Of a DNA stretch of 38,246 nt, positions 23,456 to 31,222 are shown in pieces (within the stretch, counting starts at the first letter, position 1; the number at the start of each line of letters is the position of its first letter). This stretch comes from a virus. The position numbers were made by a program, and so were the translations under genes. The stretch lies in the IMG/VR virus record IMGVR_UViG_3300030060_004054, positions 1 to 38,246 of that record; one strand, 5' to 3'. The notes below the pieces were generated by a model, which saw only the letters and a program-made list of their open reading frames with translations, was not told where the DNA came from and did no database searches.

Positions 23456-24625
23456 TTAATGTGTGTTTAATTGTATTGTTTTTCCTGGTAAATGATCCGT
23501 CCAATTAGATCTTGCACTAAGAACCCATAATGTGTTCTTTGGACAATCTTCTGGAGCTGGTGCTTCACCATCTGTTAAATATATAAGGGCAGTATATCTA
23601 CCTCTCATTTCATTGAAGTGGTCAATAACCGGTTGGAAGCATGTACCTCCTCTACCTTTTATTTGCCAATCCTTTTTACTATTAAAAGGGGATATATCAC
23701 TAATACCTGTATCACATTGTGCTACAGTTATCTGATGTCCCGTTTTTTGTACATGAACCATCTCACTCATAAAGTGTTCTAGTTCCTTCGTGTTAACAGA
23801 TGCAGAAGTATCAACACCAATCAATATATGATTTTTGTGTTTGATCTTAAGACCTGGATTATCTGTATACCTTTTGTTGAATTTTCTTCTCAACTTCTTT
23901 GTGAAAGTAAACACGGAGTTACCCACAAATCTCTTTAAATAGCCCTTCCAATCAAATGACGGAGGATGTATGGTTCTTAGCTTTTTAATTAATTCAGCTA
24001 ACTCACCCGGAATAGTTCCTCTTCTCTTTTCAGTTTGTTCTGCAGTTTCTTTTAGTTGATGTTCAATTTGTTTTTCAACTAGCTTCTTCTCTGCTTCTGT
24101 AAGATCTTCAAACTCTTCCCATGTTTTATGATCATATTGACTATCACCATCCATCTGATCTAATATAGATTGTAGTGACTGACAAGGATTATCCTTGCAC
24201 TCTTGTTCCAATAAATCATAATACTTTTTAGTACCGGCTTTCTTTGGCAGCTTTAGTTCAGCAAAACTATCTAAAGTTAAACCACCTTCAGGAAGCATGT
24301 TACTATCTATATACTGATTGATCTCAAGATCTGCAGCAATATTAAACAACTTCTTGTTAGGATAAGAGTCTCTCATCATGAGATGTCCAAATGAAACGTG
24401 TAATAGTTCATGTTTAAGTAAACCTATCTGGTGTTCATCTGGTAATCCCATAAAAAAATCCGGGTTAATAGATAGTTGTATACCTATACCATTTTTACTG
24501 ACACCCGCTGTTGGGACGTCCTTTCTTATTTTCTTGTTAAGTCCAATAAGAAAGAGCCCATAAAAAGGCTCTCTTAATATTAGTGACTTACAAGCTCTTG
24601 CTAGTTTATCTTGTATATCTATCAT
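23456..24625 (-). CDS. VWA domain protein with N-terminal metallopeptidase-like domain
   Basis: A 389-residue protein. N-terminal domain: KHELLHVSFGH (HExxH at 72-76, His81) and AADLEINQYI (Glu101), as in the zinc-binding DUF2201 N-terminal domain. The middle is charged and helical. The C-terminal VWA-like domain starts ILIGVDTSASVN (MIDAS DxSxS near 270) and has LIYLTDGEAPAP near 350. This combination is usually encoded with a MoxR ATPase, as here. Whether the HExxH site cleaves protein is not known. It overlaps the next gene by ATGA. Confidence 0.85.
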   Translation of the reverse strand: MIDIQDKLARACKSLILREPFYGLFLIGLNKKIRKDVPTAGVSKNGIGIQLSINPDFFMGLPDEHQIGLLKHELLHVSFGHLMMRDSYPNKKLFNIAADLEINQYIDSNMLPEGGLTLDSFAELKLPKKAGTKKYYDLLEQECKDNPCQSLQSILDQMDGDSQYDHKTWEEFEDLTEAEKKLVEKQIEHQLKETAEQTEKRRGTIPGELAELIKKLRTIHPPSFDWKGYLKRFVGNSVFTFTKKLRRKFNKRYTDNPGLKIKHKNHILIGVDTSASVNTKELEHFMSEMVHVQKTGHQITVAQCDTGISDISPFNSKKDWQIKGRGGTCFQPVIDHFNEMRGRYTALIYLTDGEAPAPEDCPKNTLWVLSARSNWTDHLPGKTIQLNTH

Positions 24626-25044
24626 AAATTATTTACTATATTGTCTATTTCACGTTGATCCTCTTTACTAACTGGTTCTATTGGTTTTGTATGTTCCCAA
24701 TCAAGTTCAATCTTAACATCTTTAATAAATTTCCAAGTATCTTTAAAGACAGGAAGCATTTGTTTATGTACTTCAAACTCTATAATCTCTTGTTCAGTTC
24801 TTATACCTAAAGTATTATCAAGATCTTTAAACATTTCATTCCATTCTTTGATACCGTGGTAATCTATATTAAACTTTTGACAAAAGTCTTGCCTTCTACC
24901 AAAAGTCAAAGATTTAGCAAACAACATTCTTGTAACAGATGTTATTTCTTTTATGTTTTTTATATTCTCACAAGCCACATTATAATCTTCATCAGATCCA
25001 TGGAGGAGTTCTCTTAATTTTTTATATTCTTCTAAACTAATCAT
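24622..25044 (-). CDS. 140-aa helical phage protein
   Basis: Helical and charged: ISLEEYKKLRELLHGSDEDYNVACENI, SLTFGRRQDFCQKFNIDY, MLPVFKDTWKFIKDVKIELDW. No known motif. It overlaps the VWA gene by 4 bases and the 25037 gene by 8 bases, so it could be an accessory of the MoxR/VWA group. Function unknown. Confidence 0.6.
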   Translation of the reverse strand: MISLEEYKKLRELLHGSDEDYNVACENIKNIKEITSVTRMLFAKSLTFGRRQDFCQKFNIDYHGIKEWNEMFKDLDNTLGIRTEQEIIEFEVHKQMLPVFKDTWKFIKDVKIELDWEHTKPIEPVSKEDQREIDNIVNNL

Positions 25045-25384
25045 TGATTTTCATTGTTTTAATCATCCACAAGGGTAGTTTTTTCTTGTGTATATTATCT
25101 AACCATTCTTTTGCAGAGGGAATGTAGTTGTTACAATCCTCTCTTACATGCTGCTCTGCAACATATCTTGTATAAACAGGTTTACCATCTGAATTTGTAA
25201 ATACTGGCCCAAACTTTCTTTCACATTCAAATATACCTTCACTGTGATGACGAAACATTCTGTGTAAGTGATTACCCACCCAACTTTTTGTTGCATCTAA
25301 CCAGTTATGTATATGTATGTAATCATCAGGACACCCGCCAAACTTCTTTACAGAAGACTTGGCATGAATATTTGGATGTGCCAT
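25037..25384 (-). CDS. DUF6915-like His-rich protein
   Basis: A 115-residue protein: MAHPNIHAKSSVKKFGGCPD, IHIHNWLDATKSW, LHRMFRHHSEGIFECERKFG, then YVAEQHVREDCNNYIPSAKEWL. The order of His-containing segments (HNW, HR.. RHHSEG, EQHVRED) matches a small family found in phages and bacteria (DUF6915 as I remember it). The conserved His and Asp residues suggest a metal site. No activity is known. Confidence 0.65.
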   Translation of the reverse strand: MAHPNIHAKSSVKKFGGCPDDYIHIHNWLDATKSWVGNHLHRMFRHHSEGIFECERKFGPVFTNSDGKPVYTRYVAEQHVREDCNNYIPSAKEWLDNIHKKKLPLWMIKTMKIND

Positions 25385-25761
25385 TAAAAGAAATGTGTGA
25401 CATTATCAGTACTAAAGTCTATATTATCATAGTAATGATCTTCACAAACACGTTGTGTATGATTAATTTTAACATCCCATGGAGTTTTTGTACAATCAAT
25501 TATCATTTGACCATATCCTCCATCATTGTTAATCCAATCCCACTCTATATGGTGACTTAACGTACTATATAGTAAGTCATCCCATTCTGCTTCTACGTCA
25601 TCATTTAATTTAACATCAATTTTATTACCATCAATGTCTTCATATCTAGTTTCATCTAAACATCCGTCATCACCACCACCACTATAATCTACTTCTATTT
25701 TTGCTATATTGTGATCTTTAATCACTTGAACTGCTAGGTTTCTTTTTAGTTTTGTTTCCAT
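25384..25761 (-). CDS. 125-aa acidic protein, DUF6878-like
   Basis: The segment IAKIEVDYSGGGDDGCLDE and the later IEWDWINNDGGYGQMIIDC follow the pattern 'Y/F-S-G-G-G-D-S-G ... W-x-x-N-D-G-G-x-G' that I associate with DUF6878-type proteins. Very acidic. It overlaps the RusA-like gene by 44 bases in another frame. Possible DNA mimic or regulator; this is a guess from charge only. Confidence 0.5.
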   Translation of the reverse strand: METKLKRNLAVQVIKDHNIAKIEVDYSGGGDDGCLDETRYEDIDGNKIDVKLNDDVEAEWDDLLYSTLSHHIEWDWINNDGGYGQMIIDCTKTPWDVKINHTQRVCEDHYYDNIDFSTDNVTHFF

Positions 25762-26125
25762 TTTTAATTAACTTAATTTCTACACCGGGGTTTTCCTTAT
25801 CATATTCATAAGGTTCAAATACAGGTAGAATGTTTTCACAATTATCATCATCAATCCAATTATGTTTAACCATATCATCTTGCACTGTCTGTGCAGGATT
25901 TATATAATCAAACTTATGTCTAGATCCTCTGATGAACTTAAATGATATTTTAACAGGTAACTCAAGTTTAGATAGTTGTTTTCTAAACCCTTTTCTATAC
26001 ATGTCATAGTATTTGGCTGTTGCTTTTCTATATTTAGTTGTTGCTTTGCTGGACACGAAGTATCTACCTGTCCATCTACGTCCATTTTTACTACTTGGTA
26101 CGTTACCTGGTATAAACCATTTCAT
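25718..26125 (-). CDS. RusA-like Holliday junction resolvase
   Basis: A 135-residue protein. IPGNVPSSKNGRRW at the start, ISFKFIRGSRHKFDYINPAQTVQDDMVKHNWIDDDN (about 60-95) contains the Asp cluster of RusA: an Asp in FDYINP, QDD and DDDN. VEIKLIKN is the closing strand, followed by a basic tail. It would resolve four-way junctions from recombination-dependent replication. Length equals typical RusA. It overlaps the primase-like gene by ATGA. Confidence 0.72.
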   Translation of the reverse strand: MKWFIPGNVPSSKNGRRWTGRYFVSSKATTKYRKATAKYYDMYRKGFRKQLSKLELPVKISFKFIRGSRHKFDYINPAQTVQDDMVKHNWIDDDNCENILPVFEPYEYDKENPGVEIKLIKNGNKTKKKPSSSSD

Positions 26126-27075
26126 AAAACACTTTTAAGTTTAACTTTTATTTCTTTGTGAGCATCAGTAAAGCCTTTCTCTTTTACAAGATCAGCAATG
26201 TCTTTGCTACTGTCTAACCATGTGCCGGAAATGTTATACAGCTCTCTGTACTTGTGAACTGCATTATGTCCTGCAACATCATTATCAAATAAAGTTACAA
26301 CTTTTTTGTACTTTTTCTTAAGATTTTCAATTATATAAGGTTTTATTATAGTATTTTCTGAGTCAGGAGCAATAACTTCAATATTATATCCAAATTGTTT
26401 TAGACACATTGCATCTTTCAAAGAAGAACATATAATAAGATAAGGCTGATTGTACTCTAACTGATCTAATCCTTGAAGTTGAGGTTTAACTTTAATAAAT
26501 TTAAACTTCTTATTTCTTGGTTGGTAGATCTTATAAACTTCATTCTTAGAAAAGTAACCATATATATAAGGTTGTTGAATAGTTATCTTGCTATTTTCTT
26601 TAACCATATGATAGTATTCAAGTGCTTTTACATTATATTTATCTAACATCTCTGCATCAATATTAAATTGAAGCCAAAATGTTACATCATGTCTCTTCCA
26701 ATCCCTTGTCATTATACCATCAACTTTATACTTTGACTCCGGTTTTAATGTAGATTGTGTGTATGTACCTTTCTCTGTAATAAATTTGTTATAGTCTTGA
26801 CCTATTTTAAATACTGCTTTAGAATAATCTATATTAAATAGTTCTTTTACTAAATCAATTCTATTACCGCCTTTGCCTGTTGAAAAATCTTTAAACTTAT
26901 ATTGACCTTTATCCACAAATATCCACATGCTTGGAGTTCTTTCTGATGGATGAAATACAGATTTAATCTGCACATTCTGTCCATTCAGTCTTTCTGGTAA
27001 ATCCAGATAGAACTCAAACACCCATGTACTTGGAACTTTAGATCCATCTAATATGAGATTCTTAGTGCTTATCAT
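26122..27075 (-). CDS. DNA primase-like protein with Toprim domain, Cys-less zinc fold
   Basis: 317 residues from the ATG at 27075. A GTG at 27105 would start inside the terminator hairpin. Residues about 37-80 (SVFHPSERTPSMWIF, YKFKDFSTGKGGNRIDLV) keep the shape of the phage primase zinc domain but have none of its four Cys. Toprim: YLIICSSLKDAMCL and VVTLFDNDVAGHNA. The DxD motif is present; the Glu normally in the first segment is Ser. It may make primers for the DnaB-like helicase or be a regulatory derivative. Confidence 0.75.
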   Translation of the reverse strand: MISTKNLILDGSKVPSTWVFEFYLDLPERLNGQNVQIKSVFHPSERTPSMWIFVDKGQYKFKDFSTGKGGNRIDLVKELFNIDYSKAVFKIGQDYNKFITEKGTYTQSTLKPESKYKVDGIMTRDWKRHDVTFWLQFNIDAEMLDKYNVKALEYYHMVKENSKITIQQPYIYGYFSKNEVYKIYQPRNKKFKFIKVKPQLQGLDQLEYNQPYLIICSSLKDAMCLKQFGYNIEVIAPDSENTIIKPYIIENLKKKYKKVVTLFDNDVAGHNAVHKYRELYNISGTWLDSSKDIADLVKEKGFTDAHKEIKVKLKSVL

Positions 27076-27081
27076 AATTCT

Positions 27082-27136
27082 AAAAATAAAAGAGGGAGGG
27101 TGCACGTGCTAATTACTGCTCTTAACCTCCCCTTTT
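27082..27136 (-). terminator. Intrinsic terminator before the primase-like gene
   Basis: Minus strand AAAAGGGGAGG (27136-27126) pairs with CCTCCCTCTTTT (27099-27088) over about 11 bp, followed by ATTTTTA. The 26-base loop contains the perfect palindrome GCACGTGC (27102-27109). It would end the transcript of the SSB-like and Sak4-like genes. Confidence 0.75.
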
Positions 27137-27142
27137 ATAATA

Positions 27143-27170
27143 ATATAGGGACAAGTAAGTGCCCCTATAT
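27143..27170 (-). terminator. Second hairpin in tandem
   Basis: ATATAGGGACA (27143-27153) and TGCCCCTATAT (27160-27170) form an 11-bp stem with one G-U pair and a 6-base loop. Little U-rich sequence follows on either strand, so it may be an accessory terminator or part of the structured RNA upstream of it. Confidence 0.6.
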
Positions 27171-27181
27171 GTTAACTTGAT

Positions 27182-27261
27182 TGTATTGACTGATATTATG
27201 CGGTATTCACTCCGTTGCAGGACAGCCAATACACCTCTTACTAGGTAATATTATCCTGCAA
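27182..27261 (-). ncRNA. Candidate structured RNA with H-type pseudoknot
   Basis: Minus strand order: TTGCAGGA (27261-27254), a small ACCT/AGGT hairpin, TGTATTGGCTG (27233-27223), TCCTGCAA (27222-27215), then CAGTCAATACA (27192-27182). The first and third-position segments pair perfectly (8 bp). The second and last pair over 11 bp with one G-U. The order A-B-A'-B' is an H-type pseudoknot. It sits in the 3' UTR of the SSB-like gene and is followed by two more hairpins. Function unknown; it may protect the mRNA 3' end or act in regulation. Confidence 0.5.
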
Positions 27262-27263
27262 AA

Positions 27264-27962
27264 TTATAATTCAAAATCAGAACCTGATCCTGAATCTGCT
27301 TTAAATGGAGTTTCATCATTAGAAATCTCTTTCTTAACTAAAGCTTTTACATGCACAGCACGGTCAAACTTAAGAAGTCTAGAGTTTTCTTTTTCTAATG
27401 CTTCCATTGCAATTCCATCTTTAGATATACGTGGTAAGTAAAGATCATTATTTACATAACCTTCTTTATTTTCCCACTCACGACCACCTATACACATGTT
27501 AATAAGTTTAGAACCACCCATTAATCTATCACATTCAGTCATAAACTCCTCTATAGTTTGTGCTTCAATAGAATCTAATCCATCTCTCATATCTAAAGTT
27601 TCAGCAAGAGTAATCATGTGCTTTAAGATCTCTTGATCTCTACTAATTTCTCTACCACTTGGTAATGTAGTATCCTTAAAAGGAAAAGGACTAATCCTTA
27701 CTCTACCAATTTGACCGTCATATCTACCTTTAGATTGATCATTATAGTCTCTAAAGAAACCTTCAAAACCACCTCCAACAGGTGCAGTTTCTACATGTAA
27801 ATGTATATTGTATGAATCAGCATCATACGGTGTTTGATCTAGTGTAATAGAATTAATCTTTACTACATGATTACCTGGATCTAATACAGGCTTTGTACGT
27901 CCGCTTCCTGCAGACATGTCTTTAGTATTCAACATAACTTTCTTATTTTTAACTTCGTTCAT
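27264..27962 (-). CDS. Putative ssDNA-binding protein, Sak4 partner
   Basis: A 232-residue protein. VLDPGNHVVKINSITLDQTP and NIHLHVETAPVGGGFEGFF look like the strands of an OB fold. QIGRVRISPFPFKD follows. The end is an acidic, Ser/Gly-rich tail closing in SDFEL, as in SSB-type interaction tails. It lies 5 bases downstream of the Sak4-like ATPase, a known arrangement for annealing proteins with their SSB. Assignment is by fold pattern, tail and context, not by a signature motif. Confidence 0.6.
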   Translation of the reverse strand: MNEVKNKKVMLNTKDMSAGSGRTKPVLDPGNHVVKINSITLDQTPYDADSYNIHLHVETAPVGGGFEGFFRDYNDQSKGRYDGQIGRVRISPFPFKDTTLPSGREISRDQEILKHMITLAETLDMRDGLDSIEAQTIEEFMTECDRLMGGSKLINMCIGGREWENKEGYVNNDLYLPRISKDGIAMEALEKENSRLLKFDRAVHVKALVKKEISNDETPFKADSGSGSDFEL

Positions 27963-27967
27963 TTTAA

Positions 27968-28651
27968 TTAATTTTCATATTCAATAATTGCATCTTTAAC
28001 AACTTGTAATGAATTATCTATACGTGCATCATCAAACATACCGTCTGGTGACTTACAAGTATTTTCTCCATTATTAACTGTTTCAAATACATAACTTAAC
28101 TTATCATCATCTCCTTTGACAACTTTGCCAAATAGAACTATAGAGAACAGACCTTCCAAAGTTAAAGCATTATCTATCATTTTACCTACAGTTTTTGCTT
28201 TTACTTTTCTGTGTCCATTCACATCTGTTGATTCTTCAGAGTGTGTAAGAAAGAATATATATAAGTCATCTCTCATATCTTTAGGCATCTTAGCAACTTG
28301 TGCAAGATTCTTTGCAATAGAGGTAAACTTATCATAACCTTTCTCATCAGCTCTATCAAAGTACTCAAAGCTGGACATATATTGCCAGTCATCAACTACT
28401 AGATTTTTTATATGAGGCATCTTATCATTAACATGCATCATAGCTTTCATAATCCCTGCAGCTGTAGCTGTAGTAGCCATGTTACCTTTAGGATTATCTT
28501 TATTTATTGCTGTATAATTCTTTTTCCATCCTTTGAATGGTAAAGGTTTATTAGCAATGTTAATTATAAACGTCTCTTTAGGATCTAAATCCCTAATAGA
28601 TGTTGACTTACCTGACCCAGAGTCAGCTATAACTAATACAGAATGTGCCAT
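27968..28651 (-). CDS. Sak4-like RecA-fold ATPase (AAA_24)
   Basis: A 227-residue protein. Walker A is ADSGSGKST (9-17), preceded by the strand SVLVI. IKNLVVDDWQYM (about 84-95) is Walker B. DLYIFFLTHSEESTD resembles the sensor strand, and KAKTVGKMIDNALTLEGLFSIVLF is typical of Sak4 phage annealing/recombination proteins. It would load or anneal DNA strands together with the SSB-like protein at 27264 and the nuclease at 18883. Confidence 0.8.
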   Translation of the reverse strand: MAHSVLVIADSGSGKSTSIRDLDPKETFIINIANKPLPFKGWKKNYTAINKDNPKGNMATTATAAGIMKAMMHVNDKMPHIKNLVVDDWQYMSSFEYFDRADEKGYDKFTSIAKNLAQVAKMPKDMRDDLYIFFLTHSEESTDVNGHRKVKAKTVGKMIDNALTLEGLFSIVLFGKVVKGDDDKLSYVFETVNNGENTCKSPDGMFDDARIDNSLQVVKDAIIEYEN

Positions 28652-28652
28652 T

Positions 28653-29123
28653 TTATTTACTTAATTTTTGGTTTATACTTAATAACGCTCTTTCAATGCC
28701 TTTTAAAACATCTACTATATCTCTTTCATCTGGATTAACTATGTTAACTGTTTCCTTTACTTTAGATCTATCAGTAATATCATTTATTACTTTTAGTTCT
28801 GCTACAGGCACAATATGTCTTTCAAATCCAGAACTACTTGTTACTTTCTCATACTCTTCAGCCCAATGAGGATTATGTTTTAATAAATATAATGTCCTCT
28901 TTGAATCTTCTGAATCATATTGAATACTAACAAATTCTGTAAAGATGTCTTTACCTTTCTGTAATTCACTTGGAAAGAAAGATACATGTAACTCATCTTT
29001 ACCCGATGGTCTATATGCCATCTTTGGAATATATAATGCATTTACATTACCTTCTTTCTGAAAGTAATCCTCATGCTCTTTTCTTAATTCTAATACTTTT
29101 GCTTTACGCTCTTGTGGTGTCAT
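28653..29123 (-). CDS. 156-aa phage protein of unknown function
   Basis: Charged N-terminal helix (PQERKAKVLELRKEHEDYFQKEGNVNALYIPKMAY, shown in part), then SFFPSELQKGKDIFTEFV, and a C-terminal helix DVLKGIERALLSINQKL. Located between DnaB-like and Sak4-like genes with 1-3 base gaps. It could be a replication accessory factor such as a helicase loader; no sequence evidence supports this beyond position. Confidence 0.65.
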   Translation of the reverse strand: MTPQERKAKVLELRKEHEDYFQKEGNVNALYIPKMAYRPSGKDELHVSFFPSELQKGKDIFTEFVSIQYDSEDSKRTLYLLKHNPHWAEEYEKVTSSSGFERHIVPVAELKVINDITDRSKVKETVNIVNPDERDIVDVLKGIERALLSINQKLSK

Positions 29124-29126
29124 ATA

Positions 29127-30086
29127 TTATCTTCTTTGTTCTTGTTGAGCTGGTGTATCCATCTCGTGTATTTCCATTCTTTCAAATGCTGCTTTGAAGA
29201 AACTCATACGTGTATCACCATTCCTTGCTTTTAAGAAATGTAATACAAGAGTTCTATCATCTTCTATTATAAATCTATCAGGACCATAGTATCTAATCTT
29301 TTGTTTTGCAGGACGGTTAATACCAATTAAGGTATCAGCATGTTGTAGCATTGCATCTGAACCAAATATATCTGATTCTAATACATAGTTACCATACTTA
29401 CCGTTTACTGCTCTATCCGGATTATCTATGTTCCTATTTAGTTGTGATAGACATATAAACAAACAAGGGTAGTCTCTTTTACACTGTGTAAAGAACTCAC
29501 CTAATTCAAATAACATATCTAATCTGTTATTCTGATAAGGTGCACGCTTTACTAGTATACTATGATCCAACGTAATAATAGTTTTTTTACCTTTATGTTG
29601 AGTCATATACATATCAACTTGATCTCTCATTTGATTTACAGTCATTGGTGTAGTAATTTGATCTACAGGACTTTTAATTCTGTTTTTAGAATACGCATGA
29701 CATTTGTCAAATGTTTCTTTATCTAATTTACTACCTGCACTACATAATTCTTTATAAGTTTTACCTGTAATAGATGAAAACTCTCTTAATGCTGTAGTTC
29801 TACCAACCATTTCAAAACTAAACTCTAATACTCTAAAGTCTTCAGCTGGATTAAGAATGAAAGCTTCTCTTACTATCTGGTCTTTGATCAAGGTTTTACC
29901 TGATCCAGGCCGTCCCCCAATAACTGTAAGAGTGTTCCATTCTAATCCATCTGTAACTGCATCATTAAACTTAGGCCATGGTGTTTGTATAGATTTCTCT
30001 GTACCATTTTGCCTAGCAAGCATATATTTTAAAGCTTCATTAAATGCATGGTATTGACCATCCCACTCTTGTTTAATCTGACTCAT
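29127..30086 (-). CDS. Replicative DnaB-like helicase
   Basis: A 319-residue RecA-fold helicase lacking the DnaB N-terminal domain. It has LEWNTLTVIGGRPGSGKT (Walker A 57-65), VLEFSFEMVGRTTALRE as in DnaB 'S-L-E-M', KKTIITLDHSIL (Walker B), FICLSQLNRN (sensor) and FLKARNGDT near the C-terminus. It unwinds phage DNA ahead of the polymerase. It overlaps the 30083 gene by ATGA. Confidence 0.87.
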   Translation of the reverse strand: MSQIKQEWDGQYHAFNEALKYMLARQNGTEKSIQTPWPKFNDAVTDGLEWNTLTVIGGRPGSGKTLIKDQIVREAFILNPAEDFRVLEFSFEMVGRTTALREFSSITGKTYKELCSAGSKLDKETFDKCHAYSKNRIKSPVDQITTPMTVNQMRDQVDMYMTQHKGKKTIITLDHSILVKRAPYQNNRLDMLFELGEFFTQCKRDYPCLFICLSQLNRNIDNPDRAVNGKYGNYVLESDIFGSDAMLQHADTLIGINRPAKQKIRYYGPDRFIIEDDRTLVLHFLKARNGDTRMSFFKAAFERMEIHEMDTPAQQEQRR

Positions 30087-30682
30087 ACTACTTTCTCTTT
30101 AAATGGTTGATCATCTTCTACCTCTACACCATCACGAACCATATCACAATAGTCTGCTAATTCTGAATGCTTTACTTTATGTTTATCTGATTTACAAATA
30201 AAATATTGACTTGTTTTCATATACATATATTCTTTTTCTCTATATTCATTAACATACATAACAGTTGCATGTGCAACTTCATCCCATGTATAATCATAAG
30301 TATCAAAGAACCATCTAAATGCATTTTCTAAAGTTTTTACATTTTGTCTACCTGGTTTACCACTTGGTAGTTTACCTGCAGGAAATGCTTCTCTATATAC
30401 CTTAAGCATCTCTGCATAACCTTTACCAAGTAACTGTGTTGTAGTTCTTTTCTTTGCTACTCTAAAATACTGATCATACTTAACACAAAGACTTTTACCC
30501 TTTGGTGTTATATAATACCTTGCTCCTTCTTTAAATGCTAATAAACCTAACTTAATTAATGCTCCTGCATCATACTGTTTGTTTTGTATAGGAAAAGAAA
30601 TTTTATTCTTAATCCCGTACAAGAGAAGTAATTGGTTGGGTGTAAGCTTGTCCTTTAATATCTTCTGGAATAGTTCTAACAT
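30083..30682 (-). CDS. Winged-helix-like replication accessory protein
   Basis: A 199-residue protein. The first 70 residues (LTPNQLLLLYGIKNKISF, DAGALIKLGLLAF, YYITPKGKSL) look like a winged helix with the final 'I-T-x-K-G' wing. The second half (LENAFRWFFDTYDYTWDEVAHATVMYV, MYMKTSQYFI) is helical. Located between initiator and helicase genes, it may be the loader or adaptor between them. Its start lies 74 bases inside the DnaA-like gene, a long overlap; no later ATG suits. Confidence 0.6.
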   Translation of the reverse strand: MLELFQKILKDKLTPNQLLLLYGIKNKISFPIQNKQYDAGALIKLGLLAFKEGARYYITPKGKSLCVKYDQYFRVAKKRTTTQLLGKGYAEMLKVYREAFPAGKLPSGKPGRQNVKTLENAFRWFFDTYDYTWDEVAHATVMYVNEYREKEYMYMKTSQYFICKSDKHKVKHSELADYCDMVRDGVEVEDDQPFKEKVV

Positions 30683-31154
30683 AATTTCTAATATTTTCTT
30701 TTAATTTATTGTAGGCTTCACAGAACATATGATCACCAATGTCTAATAAACTTTGTGATTGTCTTATACCATGTAATACGCTTGCATGGTGTTTATTAAT
30801 ATGGTCACCTGTATACTGTAAAGTAAATCCCATTTTATTACACATGTAACAAAAAAGTTGTTTGAATAATACAAACTCTCTTTTCCTACATTCTTTACCT
30901 AAAGATCTCCAACCTTTAAATTCTGGATATAATGTACGCATTGTACTTAAGACTAGTTTTTCTACTATTTCAATAGTTTTATCTTGATGAGCCTGCTTCA
31001 TTGCATCTACCTCATCTTCCCATTGCTTTATATTGAAAAGTACTTGTGATTTTTCACTAACTAATATACTAATATTTTTACCGTACTTTGATTCAAAAGA
31101 GTTTTTAAACTGTTGAATCTCATTTGTCATTTTTAAAATATCTTCTTTAAACAT
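30609..31154 (-). CDS. DnaA-like initiator, domain IV type
   Basis: A 181-residue protein. The N-terminal half is a long helix region. Residues about 95-160 (RKREFVLFKQLFCYMCNKMGFTLQYTGDHI, then NKHHASVLHGIRQSQSL) match the DnaA DNA-binding domain IV: 'A-R-x-x-x-x-Y-L ... I-G-x-x-F-x-x-R-D-H-S-T-V-L-H-A'. The HHASVLHGIR segment is the clearest part. No AAA+ domain is present. It probably binds the phage origin or DnaA boxes. It may start at ATG 31130 instead of 31154. Confidence 0.75.
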   Translation of the reverse strand: MFKEDILKMTNEIQQFKNSFESKYGKNISILVSEKSQVLFNIKQWEDEVDAMKQAHQDKTIEIVEKLVLSTMRTLYPEFKGWRSLGKECRKREFVLFKQLFCYMCNKMGFTLQYTGDHINKHHASVLHGIRQSQSLLDIGDHMFCEAYNKLKENIRNYVRTIPEDIKGQAYTQPITSLVRD

Positions 31155-31171
31155 TGTTGTTTTATTTAAGG

Positions 31172-31203
31172 TTTGTAAAGATACTAAAATTATTGTATCT
31201 TTG
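31172..31203 (+). promoter_or_regulatory. Host-type promoter for the lone plus-strand gene
   Basis: TTTG (31172-31175), 20 bases, TATCTTTG (31196-31203): exact matches to both boxes at the ideal spacing. It lies between divergent starts, and transcription would begin about 31210, 13 bases before the ATG at 31223. This settles the start of that gene. Confidence 0.8.
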
Positions 31204-31222
31204 TTTATATAATCTTATAATT

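Noticed and set aside
23454-23504. Upstream start for the MoxR-like ATPase at 23504
   Set aside because: The ATG at 23453 follows the VWA stop and begins the conserved protein; the extension only overlaps the VWA gene.
31154-31222. Upstream ATG for the lone plus-strand gene
   Set aside because: It lies upstream of the promoter boxes, so the extension is not transcribed from that promoter; it also encodes a hydrophobic stretch unlike the rest.
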